From: Anas platyrhynchos
Lineage: Eukaryota > Chordata > Aves > Anseriformes > Anatidae
Assembly: GCF_047663525.1 (NCBI RefSeq)
Contig: NC_092589.1
Span: forward strand, 77,984,501-78,048,500
Length of the DNA: 64,000 bases
Direction: 5' to 3'
Position 1 is the first letter of the stretch, and each line of letters starts with the position of its first letter. Shown one piece after another: positions 24,676 through 36,500 of this stretch. The notes below the pieces were generated by a model that saw nothing but the letters and a program-made list of their open reading frames with translations, did not search any database and was not told the origin of the DNA. A program made the position numbers and the translations under genes.

Positions 24676-27600
24676 ACTGTGTGTGTGAGTTGGACAGTAA
24701 ATGATGACTTTTGCCTTCTGATGCGTGTCTGGACTTCCCTTTGCCCTCAGTGGAGGACAGCATGTCTTCTACTGGCAGAACATGCTCCTGTTCATATTTT
24801 GACTGCCCCATTTGTAACATTTACTTCTTTTGGTAATTGCCCATTTCCATCCCTGATAGTAATAGATACATTTTAAGGTCGAAATCTGATGATGATTTTG
24901 AAGCTGTGTGATTATGTGTTTATTCCATAGGCAGTTTCTTAAATACAAACTGCTCCTGTAACAATTATATCTGCTCTAGCTTGCTCTGGTAGAGAAACAA
25001 AGAAACAAACAGTGTTTATTTCTGCTTACTATTTTCATTTATAGAAAAGTTGTGTTGTGAAAAAGCTTGCTATTCTTTTTACCACCTCTACCATAGGTTA
25101 TCATTTCTACTTGCACAGATTCTCTATTCTCTAGTTCTATTTCAGAGCTACATCTCACCTGTATTCACCTTTTTTTCCCCAAGAAAATAACAGAGCCTGC
25201 ATTGTTGCCTTTGCTCAATCAAACTGCTGTGGTGTATTTGATAGTTACAGTACTTTCACATGCTAGTGTAGGCAATAAGGGCTGTTTGGCCATGCAACTG
25301 TTTGTCAGAACAGGTAGAGTGAGCTTCTGGTCACACAGGATTTTAGTTTTGAATGAAAAAAAACTCCTCTGGTTAGGTAAAAAATCGGCTATATGTCATG
25401 GCCAACCCAGTCAGTTTTTCCCTTTGCTAATTAAAATTGTCTCAGTGTACCCAAAAGTGGCAAAACTCAGAAAAACTAAGCAGACAGCTTTAGCTGTCCA
25501 TGTTTCAACTAAACGCATCCTAATTTTGAGTCTACACTAAAACAGAAAAAAACACACTGAGTTTAGACTGGAGTCTGTTAAAATGTTAATTTTTTTTACC
25601 TTTGTGTCTTCTTGTACCCTTCCTCCACCTGCCTTCCCCCTCTTTGCATATAGTTGACCAAAACTCAAAAATAGTTCTGAGCAAGAATCATGCCAATTAA
25701 AGAGTAAATTTCATTTCTATGACTCAATCTTACGTACAGACCACAGATGGAGTATATTTGACCCAGCTTAAGGCAGACAGATTGACTGCATGAGGCCCTG
25801 AAGTCTCTGGTTTTGCTGACTTCTGAAAATGTGTAACTACTGAACTTACATAAGTACCTATATTAATCTCTTACTTTTCAGCCTAGAAATAACTCCCTAG
25901 AGTGCAGAACCCAGAGAGAAGCAGTATAAGATTTTCTTTCTGTATTTCGTTTTTTTAATGCAATTTTCAAGGAACTCTCTTTGAGGTGGTCTTTGCTTCC
26001 CTTTAACCATGGCTTACGTGCTGTTTGGACTGCTGAAGATTTCCGATGTGCGCATCGTGATTAGGATGCCGTGAGAGATGCTGGCAGGATGATTTCCTCA
26101 TTAACAACATGGAGGAAACACGGAGGCGAAAAAGGCATGAAAAGAAGCCAACACCTTTATCCAAGATGATCATTCTTGCTCCTGGATGAGCCTTTCTCAC
26201 TTGACATAAAAAGTAGTTTTGGCAGCAGCTCCAGGTAGTTCAGGGTCAGGAACAGATACAAGAATACTATAGAAGAAAACATTCTGTATAAATAAGTCTT
26301 TTTGTTTTAGAATGAAGAGTTCAAAGCTATACAGAATGCTATCCACAAATTTTAATACAACTCATACTTAGGGTGTCCTTCATGACCACAGATTTTTATT
26401 TTATTTTATTTTATTTTATTTTATTTTATTTTATTTTATTTTATTTTATTTTATTTTATTTTATTTTATTTTATTTTATTTTATTTTATTTTATTATTTT
26501 ATTTTTTATTTTAATTTTGCCAGAATTTGTCTTCAAATCAAGTAGCTGTAAATAGTATGCATACTGAATACCTGTTGCAGTTCTTTCTCTGGAATGGCAT
26601 AAGTTCAGAGCATTCCTTGAAAATGGAGGTTGACATCCTGTATTGTTAAACTCAATTCTACAGCCTATTTCCAAGGCCGAAGAACTTGGCTGCGACCCTG
26701 AGATGTGTGCACACTATTGAAAAGTAATGGGTTTTCAGAATTTAACTGAAGGGCTCCTTCCTTGAAATCTGTTACCAGACCAGAGATCTCTTCAGGTCTA
26801 CAGCATCTGCTCTTCATAGAGCTATCCCATACCTTTGTTTGAGAAAGTGCAGCAGTAGCCCGCTTCCTCATTTGGAATACCTTGGAGACTTCTTTCTCTT
26901 AGTCCCACCCTTCTCTTCGCACCAGTCTTCATAAGCCTCACTTGTTCTTTATGTTTGGGTTCTCCATAAAATTCTGTGCTAATGCCTTTTCTTTAATGAT
27001 CTCTTAACCATAATACATGGTTTCCCACTCTCATCACCTTGGTTCCTTGAACTAGCAAAACTTGCTGGAAGAGGTACTCTTCACCATGATGTTGCTTCTC
27101 CAGATTACTCTGTGGGCTCTGTCTACAGGTGGCAGTACAGCTGTTTGTAAAACTGACTCCGGAGCAGCTCACACAGTGATGCCTTTAAACCAATGAGGAA
27201 GAAAACAAATAATTGCCCATCCCTCCGTAAGTAAACCTAATTTATGAGAAGTATTTGATTTGCATATAGGGCAACCAGAGCCTCTACAATAGTTTCCCCA
27301 GAGCTGAGGCATCAATAAAGACAGCTCTACCAGCTAAGAAGTTAGTCCCGATTATATGGTCTTTCTCCTCAGAAAGCTTTGTTATCTTTGGATCTCTATA
27401 CCATTTATGCTATATTTGGCTGACGATGGCAAAAAGTGTCAGGGAAAAAAATTCTACTAACCTGTCTCTGCCAATACACCTACAGACATCATGTTTGTAT
27501 AAGCATGTTCTCCTAAGAGTGTGCTATATGTACTTAGTGGCGAAGGAAAAAGAAACCCCCCCTAAACTTCTGTGCCCAAGATATGTGCGCTGTAATTCTT

Positions 27601-30149
27601 TGTTTAGAAAATGAAATCCTTGTAGTCTGCCAAATCTTCCTCCCCTATTCCCATCTGCACCTTTCTGTGTGCGTCAACGAAGTGCTCTTGCTTGTAGATT
27701 TCAAGTGGTAGCAGGTGAGAGTGGCTTATAAATTCATTAAAAGGCCAAGATGTCTTAACTTCACCATTTGCTTCTCTTTTGACTTCTTCTTTATACTAAC
27801 ATGAATTGAATCATAAAGGGACATACAATTAATGCACCTACATTCATGAAGTAACCTGTTTTAAAATTCTCATTTGAACTTACTAGTAACAAACTAAGAT
27901 TTGGTAATTAGTAATTTCTTAGGAGATGGTTTAAGACGTGATAAAATAGAGACAAAGAAAACATTCAAACACAACCTTCAGGTTAGCAAAAATTAGCAAA
28001 TCTCATTTTAATTAAAAAGTAAATGCCAGAATACTTCACAAAATAGATTTACTAGCCCTGATTAAACAAAACTTTGGTATTTCTATTTTCATTAGCTGGA
28101 TTTTTTTTTTTTTTCCCTGAGACCTGTACACGTATAAAGGTACAAAAACTTCTCAGTCTAAAAAGTCTAAAACTTCTCAGTGGATTATTTTTGCTTATGT
28201 ACCTACTGTGCCTTGGGGTGTCACTTGCCAGTTGTTTTAGCTGTTTGTACCTCTCCCTTTGGTAAATAAACTGCAGAAACAGGGAGAAAGTGATTATTTA
28301 AGATGATTCAAATTTATTTTTTTCTGTAAACTGAGATTATAAATACGTTCAGATAAAAGTCTGTTAGTGCAAGTCAAAACACTTCCTTTGCACAATACTA
28401 CATAAAATGTCTAGGTGAATTGAGTTTTTGCCATAAAAATTGTAATTCTTTGCAACTACGTTAAAAGTACTTGGTATACATTCTGTCTATTTAAAGTTAT
28501 AGTTACTTCTGTCTTCATGGATACTTATGCAAAAACATTATTTTTTTTACAGCATCAAGAATATTTCTTACATCTATTATAGCTTCCAGTGTGTTTTTAG
28601 CACAAAATACAAAGTTGCAGTACTGCTTTTAAGAGAACAAAACAGCATTCCTTTTGAGATGGTTTATGACTTCTTAACACTTACCTCATTGCTTTGCTAG
28701 GTTAAATTTTTGCTTTTGTGCTATGTAAACTGGGGTTGTTACAGTGAACTCTAATGACACCGCGTCAATGGCAACAATTCCCTATTTAGCCATTTTACAA
28801 AGTTACGCTTTGATCCTACTATCATTCCTGCATGTGGATAAGCCCTGCTATGTTCACATCTGCTTGTATTTAATACAAAAGACATTCTAAGTAATCAGTC
28901 AAACAAATAAACAAAACACCCTGTTGTTCAGTCTGAAATACACAAAGGCAGTAAGTATGTTAAGGTTTCACCTTGCTTTCACTCATTTACTCATTTCACT
29001 TTGAACTCACAGTCTCTTTATTCTGCAGGTATTTAAGTAGCAGTATTTTAAAAATTTTACCACAGTACTGAAATTTTGTACACTTTGTATATTTCTAATT
29101 CCAAATACTACTAAGTAAACAGGGCCTTAAATGCAAACTCTAATAAAATAGAAGTCTCAGCAGCCTCTATCTTTGGTGCTTTCACAAGTTTCTCAGAATG
29201 AAGTTGCCATTTGTCTTCTATTCATTTTATCTTTTACATCTATCATACATATAATTTGTCAAACGTATAAATAAAACATCTAGTCATTTGGAATACTATG
29301 CCAAAGTACAAGATGTATGTTGTACAATTGAGTTCACAAAGCTTCCATTTTTTTCCCTAGCTGAAGGAAGAATATTTTTCTCCTTTTATCTTGTGTGATG
29401 ACTTCACAGCACCTGGATGAGGTACCCAGATACAAATCCATATCCTTGAACGTGTAAACTGCACCACGTTTCCCCCATTGCTTTACCACCTGTGGCACGG
29501 GTCAGGGACAGAGTTCTGCTAACAAGAAGAGAGTTTGGTGACTCTGTGGTCGGTAAGGCCTGGACCAGGAGTGCAGGTCCCCACACAGCTGGTTTCAGCA
29601 GTAGTTTAAAGCTTGTCCACCCACAAAATGCCAGTCCAAGCTGCATTTTTCTGTCCGGTTGTTCGTCCCTGGTGCTTAATGCTTCCGTAACACTGCTGTT
29701 TCTGGAAAGCATTCTTGATGCAGCCATTTCTTGCAGCATAGAAAAAGAGACATGTAAAACACTGCACTTAACAGTAACGTGATGGCAGTGACAAGCCTTT
29801 CAGTGGCATTGCTGCATGAAGTAAAGCACAAGTTCCCTGCAGCTTTTGGTTTTCTATAGTCAGAGAAGTTAATTTATTCTGTTAATCGACGTTGGTTTTA
29901 GGGTTGGTTGGTTTACCCAAGGGTCAGACATAATGGCTGTTTGGTACATTCACACATTCACATCAGAGGAAGCCCAGAGGAGGGAACGAGGTGAGGACGG
30001 CATTAGCTACTGGAAATCTGCCCGCTGCACCTGAAGCAGCCTCAAATTCCCTGTGGGGAGACCCAGCGTGGTTCAGGGGGTGACAGGGGGTAGGGGGGCT
30101 GTTGGACCAGGTGATTTGGGAGGTATTTTCCAGCTTTAATGTTTCTGTG
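24676..30149. other. Intergenic region between USP45 and PNISR
   Basis: About 5.5 kb of AT-rich DNA with no exon-like frame. It contains a long (TTTTA)n microsatellite (26393-26515), a CpG-retaining block at about 25985-26195 and a degenerate CR1 3' end at 30098-30160. Open frames are short and resemble no family. An unannotated non-coding transcript cannot be excluded by reading alone. Confidence 0.6.
26393..26515. repeat. (TTTTA)n pentanucleotide microsatellite
   Basis: About twenty near-perfect TTTTA units in a row run from about 26396, degrading at the 3' end into TTATTATTTTATTTTTTATT. The 60-residue frame across it is a repeat translation (FYFIL), not a gene. Confidence 0.95.
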
Positions 30150-30160
30150 ATTCTGTGGAC
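30098..30160 (+). mobile_element. Degenerate CR1 3' end, plus strand
   Basis: GTTGGACCAGGTGATTTGGG followed by TTTCTGTGATTCTGTG matches the terminal segment and 8-bp tail of CR1, heavily decayed. It abuts the PNISR CpG island. Confidence 0.7.
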
Positions 30161-30243
30161 GCGGGGGCCGAGCCCCAGGGGAGACCCCAGAGCCCCCCTC
30201 CCATGGGGGCAGCCCCCCAGGACGCGAAACGGGAGGGCGGGCT

Positions 30244-30260
30244 GCCCTCAGTAAAGATGG
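30244..30260 (+). promoter_or_regulatory. YY1-like element, copy 1 (AAGATGGCGGC)
   Basis: The element GCCCTCAGTAAAGATGG is followed by CGGC. AAGATGGCGGC is the consensus YY1 site often found near the start of housekeeping transcripts. Binding is inferred. Confidence 0.55.
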
Positions 30261-30331
30261 CGGCACCCAGGGAGGGTGCCTGCACCCGTCCCTGTGTGTG
30301 CGTGCGTGTGTATGCAGCGGCGGGAAGCGCG

Positions 30332-30348
30332 GCCCTCAGTAAAGATGG
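30332..30348 (+). promoter_or_regulatory. YY1-like element, copy 2
   Basis: An exact second copy of the same 17 bp, 88 bp downstream, followed by AGGC instead of CGGC and so a weaker YY1 match. The exact repeat suggests a local duplication inside the promoter. Confidence 0.5.
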
Positions 30349-30399
30349 AGGCGGGCGGCGCCGGCGCGGGTCAGCGCCGTGACGCTCTCTGCTTCCGGG

Positions 30400-30502
30400 T
30401 GAGCGGCGGCGGGCGCCATATTGTCTTGTTCGCCGAGCCGAGCCTCACGGCGGGCGGAGCGCGGCCGCGGGGCCACGGCAGCGGCGGGAGGCGGGGGGCA
30501 GC
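30400..30502 (+). other. PNISR: PNISR non-coding first exon (5' end approximate)
   Basis: The strong donor GGCAGC|gtaagt at 30503 follows a GC-rich leader starting around the GCCATATTGTC motif. The first coding exon has its acceptor at 40225 and only 31 nt of leader before the ATG, so a 5' UTR exon must lie upstream, and this is the best candidate. The transcription start is not determinable by eye. Confidence 0.6.
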
Positions 30503-33500
30503 GTAAGTAGCGGGGCGGCCGCGCTCCGGGGGCCGCACGGGCCCGGCCGGGCCCCCTCCGCCTCCTCCTGCCGCCAGCGGCCCGCGGGAGCCCCGCGCCG
30601 TGAGGCCCGAGCAGGGCCCGGCCGTGCCTGGGGCCGGGGGTGTGTGAGGGGAGGGGAGGGGAGCGGAGCGGGGGGCGTGAGGGGGGCTGAGGGGCCCGGC
30701 ACCCGGGTGGGCCCCGGTGAGGGGTGAGGGCTGAGCTGCCCCGGCCGGCGAGTTTCTGGAGCGGGGCTCGCCGGGCGGGCGGTGTGGGGCCGCCCCTGGC
30801 AGGGCAGGGCCTTTGTGGCGGGTGCGGGTGCGGGTCCCGGCCCGCTGTCAGCGCCGCTCCCGCGCCAGCAGGAGGCTTGGGGCCCTGCGGGGGGGTTGCG
30901 GAGCTCAGGAGGCCACGAGTGTAGCGCGGGCAGCTCACCTGCAGCGACAGGAGGGGTTTCTGTGTTTGGTTTTCAGGTAGGCACGGGATAGTGCAAAGGT
31001 TTTATGGGGATAGGAGCGCCCAGTCTCTGCTTTTCATGTCTGAGGTAGCTGAGGATCGTAAATCTGCCTTTGGCAACAAATAATCCTAGGCAGCATATCT
31101 GTGGGCAGGCTTTATTGCTTACTTATTTTTCTTACTTCAGTCACTGAGTGGCTGAGGTTGGAAGGGGCCTCGAGATCTTCTGGCCCAGCCCCCTGCAGGG
31201 ATGCCCAGAACAGGTTGCGTGCACCAGGTGGGTTTTGAATATGTCCAGAGAAGGAGACTTCACAGCCTCCCTGGGCAGCCTGTTCCATGCTCTGTCACCC
31301 TCACAATGGAGAAGTTCTGCCATGTGTTCAGGTGGAACTTCCTCCGTTTCTGTTTGTGCCTGTGGCTGTTGTCCTCGCCAGGTCACTAGCTCGTCTCTTC
31401 CCTTAAGTGATAGCTGCATTTGTCACGAGGGCTAAAATCTGCTCACAAACAGTAAGGAATAGCTCTGTGTTTATTTAGGTATTGCTTTTTCTGATTTTGT
31501 TAATTAGTTATTGGTGCTGTTTGCTTTTCGTACAGAATGTGTTTGCATAGGAGGAAGCTGCAGATGGACAGCAGGGAAAAAGCGCTGTTACGTGGCTAAC
31601 TGCAAATGTAACATCAGGTCTTCTAGTGGAATGATATATGCAAAAAATAATCAGATCAGACTTTTTTCCAAGCCCAACAGAGTTATGACTCACTGCTTAA
31701 GTTGCTTTGGTGTTTCTGTAGCAATGTTTTAACAGTGTTTTTAGAGCTTGTGATAATCAAGCATGTGTTAGCCCTTATGTCTCCAAAATGCAAAAACCCA
31801 GTAAATGATACCTGGGTTGCCAATTTCTGGTCCTTTTGTTTGTTTAAAGGGATTGGCTTCAGCTCAGCGGATATGTGGATTTAAGTTTAAAATAACGTAA
31901 CTTGGAGGCTATGCTGCTTGAATGACTCACTGTAGGAGTTCTTGTAGTATTTTTTTTTTTCAGTTTGGCCTTTGTTCAGCCGACTTCATCTTAGTAGAGC
32001 TGTAAATATTAGTCGGACATGCTGACCCATGAAATAGGTTCTGGAAAACTTTGTGGGTACCAAACAAGCTGGTTTCTTCAGTTCCTTTTATGTTTTTGTA
32101 TCTTGGATCCTGGCTACGTATTTGGAAAGCCTCTGGTCTTCAATTTGAGAAAGAGCAGTTCCTACGTTAGAACTGGAGTGGGGAAATGTAATTGATTTCC
32201 AGCGTTCTAGTGATATGCAACTGCAAATGGGCTAGGAGAATTTAACACTTTTTTTTTTTTTTGGACTAGACATCTTGCTAACAAATCCCAGCAGGCAGCT
32301 TGGTGTAGTTTCTGGTTCTGAGGAAGAGAAAAGCTGTATAGTATCTAGGCATTAAATACTTGCAACAGCTTAAGGCCATGCCTTTGGCCAATCAAAAGGG
32401 GGCTGGGTGGAACAGAGTAACAATAAAGATACTTATTTTTAACTTTTTTCCTTTATAATTGCAATCTTAACTTACCCCATAAATGTTTCATTTTCTAACC
32501 AGCAATTCTGTAACGTAGTAGCAAATACCTGCTTCCATTTTATTTGAAGAAAATAAGTGTGTTTTTCTCCAGGTGATAGGTGTTATCGTGACCCTAATGA
32601 AGCAATAGCACAGCACAAAGAAGGGCGAAATATTTTTCCCAGAGTTGATATCAACTACCTTGAATGAAAGCAAAAGAGTTTCTGTTGGAACAAGGCACTT
32701 GCACAGAAGATCAGGACATTGGGCTGTTGACTTCAGAGAGGTCTCAGAGGTCCTTGTTTTCCTTTTGGTTCTTCTCCAGAGCTTAAGGCTGTATGGGAGA
32801 TGGAATATAATTTTTTTTTTTACCTAGATACCTGACCAATGAGTGGAATATCAGAAGGAGCATGTCTCATCTCTTAACCCTGTGCCCAAAGGCAGTATTT
32901 GTGTGGAGGGTTCTCAAAGTATGCATTGCAGCCTGCAGTTTCAGCTTCTCTGCTTATTAAGGCACTGCATTCTTCTTTGCTAAAATGCAGCACCTGTTTG
33001 GAAGGCCTGTAGGACCAGATCTTTAGTCACTAGGAGAACTTCTGCAGCTACATATTAGAGCTCAGGCTGCAAGTAAAACTCGTCAGGCCATCTCCCATTC
33101 CTGTCATTCAGGGGTGGTGAGTAACATTTATCAGAAAGGTGGTGCAGCAGCCCCTCTTTTGCATCAGAAAGCATTTGATTGTTGGCTGTGGTTCCATAGG
33201 TTCCAAAACCACCCGCCTTCAGTCTGCCTGTCTACAGGGCTGAGTAAACCAGACTGTCAGTGTGCTGGTTATATGGTCAACTGATGTTAGTGTCTGCTGT
33301 AGGAATTCCTGACCTTTATCTCTTCCGCTCGTGAAGGTGCTTCTGCTACGTTCCTCCTAGGACAGCGTGAATCCTAGGCTGTCTCCTGATTTCTTGGAGC
33401 TGAGGTAGCTTGGTGCATTCCTTTTGTTCTTGCTTTTAACAAATACAATGTTTAATTCCTAAGAATACCTGTTTTTCTCTGCCAAGATAGTTCACTTCCA

Positions 33501-36500
33501 GGAATGTCCTGGGACATGCCGTTAAGGATCTCCAGATCTCTTTTCCTGCAGAAGCTGCTGCTGTATAAGGTGTTCTGTGGAGTTTGGGTGCTGCGTAATG
33601 CTCATGGGAGAGGAGCATATTTTCCCAGTGACGGGAGGTTCTTGGGAGGAGCAAGAAAGCCTGCTAGATGTACTCATCACATAGATGTGGCTTTCTTCCT
33701 GATGCTCTTCTGGAGTGCAGCTGACTTCGTAAGCCTATGTGTTTCTCATCTCCATTATCTCTATTAAATTTCGTTTATGGGCAGGTCTTCCGTATCACTC
33801 CAGGGAAAATTGCTTGCCACTTCTCAGTTCTGCTGTATGCAGTGTCACAAAGTATGTAGTGGAGATAGCCCACTTGTCATCGTGGTGTTGCTTTATCTTC
33901 TTACATTCATGGGACTGAGCCTCACTCCCCAAAACTGCTCCTCTCTGTTGCTGAGTGGTCCAAGCATGGTTAACTGTGCACAAGCACTCTTGAACTGGAT
34001 GACAGCTTCTGTGAAGCTGCCAAGGCAGAGATGTCCAAGGAATCAGAGTGAGTCTAGTTCAAGTTCTGCTGGTGGCCTTGTTTAAAAAACAGCCCCATCC
34101 TTGATGTCCACGGGCAGCTACCTGGAACACCCCTGGGGCTTTCACCAAGCACTGTGCCGCTGGGAAACCTGTGCTGCATACGGCAGGGCGGCATTGCTGT
34201 TGGTGAGCAAGTTTGTATCTGCCTCAAGTGGGGTAATTTGGGGGGAGTGCTGGCGAGAAGTCTCCCAGAGTTTAAAGTGAGCATAAGAATTGCCACTCAA
34301 AGCTCTGTCTGCTGGTAAGTAGCTTCTATTTGTGTACTTCTTGGTGTGTGTGGTGTGTCAGGACACATCATACAACTATATCAGAAAATACCTTATTTGT
34401 GGACAAAGAGGCAAGCTGAAGAAGAGGTTATTTTTCCTAAAAGAACAGGTTACCGTGTAGGTATAGTCTGTTGCTGACACTCACATTGTAGTCAAGGAGA
34501 GGAGCGGACAGGTACCTTTTAAAATAGCTCTTCTTCCTCTGTCTTACCCTAGCTTATGTTGGGTAATATCCTGAAGTGTAATAGAGAATTTGACTCCAGC
34601 CTCAAATTTGTCTGGGTGCTGTTACCCTCAGAGTTTACCATCTGCTGGGCATTGAGGTAAGTCCTGGGTATGCCCCCACACCAGCTTTCCTTCCTAGAAG
34701 AGGAGCTTTGACCAGCAGTCCTCTTAAAGGTGGCACGTGTTAGTGCTAGTAATTTGGTATAGTAAAACTTCATTCAGAAGGCTCAGGCTTTGAATAAAGT
34801 TCCAGTTCTAGAAAAAGGATGATTTTTTTTAAGCATGCAACAGGACATATTGTGGAGCAAGTCTGCTTTTAAAGGCTTTATCAAAATTTTGAGGCATTAC
34901 ATTAATTTCCTATAATCTGTTAAGTACTTGTGACTGAAATTAAATGCAAACTGACAGGGTTCTTTTCTGTCATGTGATTGTTCCTGTGTAAAGCAAAAAT
35001 AATCCTGAATTGGCTTCTGTTTCTTCATTGGTAAACAGATTTTTAATAGATTCAGGTTCCTGTTCTGTGATCTGACATCAGGGAACGGTTCTTGGAGCAT
35101 CAATAAACGTCCTTTTGTTTATTCATGCTTCTGGAGAGGCCGAAAGCAGAAGGGCTATATTCAATGAAATTGGAGGGTAGAACAGCTAAGTAAAGGAGCC
35201 TTAATTCATCATCATGAGGGAGGTCAGTATTTCCCTTTGCAAGGAGGGATCTGTAAAATCAGTCCATTCTTTGAACCTGCTTCTCTTTCAAAACTTGTTT
35301 GCACTGGTGGCACTGGAACCAGGGCGTCTTAATGGCTTCCAATTTGATTCACCCCCGCAGTTAGTAAGACAGGGTCTTGCTAATGGCTGAATTTGGTATA
35401 TTCAAGCCAGTAAAGTCTACCAATCATCTTCTCCCTTTTTGGCAGAAAATAAAGCTTGTTTCAGTGCAATTTGGGTGCTCTGCTGTGTGTGGCCTGGTAT
35501 CACTGGGGGGAAGCAGGCTTATATCTGTCCGCTGCCTTAAGATGAAGTCTCTTTCTTTCAGGTGATACTGGGGAAGCCTGGAAGAAATTAACATTCATTT
35601 GTTATCTGTGTGGCAGGATCCCAAGTTAGTTTGGGCAGTGCAAACTGCAATTAGGTCGGAGAGGATGTTGATTCTCTCTTTTCCGTCCCTTCATTATTGC
35701 TACTTGAATTGTGTCATGAAAATAATGTTTGCTTCTTGTCACACACACATGTACGAGGGTGTTCAGCTGTTTCAAGCCTTTAAGCTATTGACTTGATGTA
35801 GGGGAGACTTTTTTTTTGTTGTTTTCCCTCAATATTATGGATTAATACCTTGCTGTAAAAGTAAAATTACTGAGAACAGGTTGTGTTTTCTTAGCTATAT
35901 TTTGCAAGCTCATCTATGTGTAGTTTGTGGCACTCATGTTTAAATGTGTCGTTTTGTTAGCTCTCACGTCTGTTTGTTTTCATTAAGCGAAGATATCTCA
36001 GTCTGCATGGATACTGTTTTTTTTCTTTTGAACTCTTTAAAATAGCATTGCTAGCAAAGGGAAATGTAAGAGTGATGCATGGGACAATGCTGAGCTTCTC
36101 TGGAAAAGGTCAAGTTATACTCTTCTAAGTACAGGTGCGCAAGCAGTGAGCAAACCATTACCACTTTTTATATAAAACAGTAACATCAAATAGTCTACAT
36201 GTATGTAATGGTATGAATGTGTGAGTAAGTAAGATTTATTTAGTTATCTTTTAGATTATGGTAACTTAAAACAAAGGGCTGAAGTCTGTTTATTTGCCTC
36301 TGAAACTTGACAGAAGCTGAAGTCATTAAATCTGTACTTAGGAAAACAATTCATGAAGGCAATAAACTACCTTTAAATTCCTGTAGTAAGTGAGAAAGCT
36401 TGTCATCCTTTCAAGTACCTTTTTCTTGTGAACTCCGTACCAGTTAGTAAAAACTCAGTAAATGTGCAGGAAGCCAAGCAGGGGAGTCTGTTTCTCTTCC

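Larger units (their letters stand above)
30150..30950 (+). promoter_or_regulatory. PNISR: CpG island and promoter of PNISR
   Basis: Base composition switches abruptly from AT-rich to strongly GC-rich with dense CpG. Inside are two copies of a 17-bp element containing AAGATGG (30244-30260 and 30332-30348), an ETS-like CTTCCGG near 30391 and an inverted YY1-like GCCATATT near 30415. No TATA box is evident. This is typical of a housekeeping promoter with dispersed starts. Confidence 0.85.

Noticed and set aside
30336..30938. Minus-strand 200-codon open frame over the PNISR promoter
   Set aside because: A Pro/Arg/Gly-rich shadow of a CpG island with no splice or family evidence.
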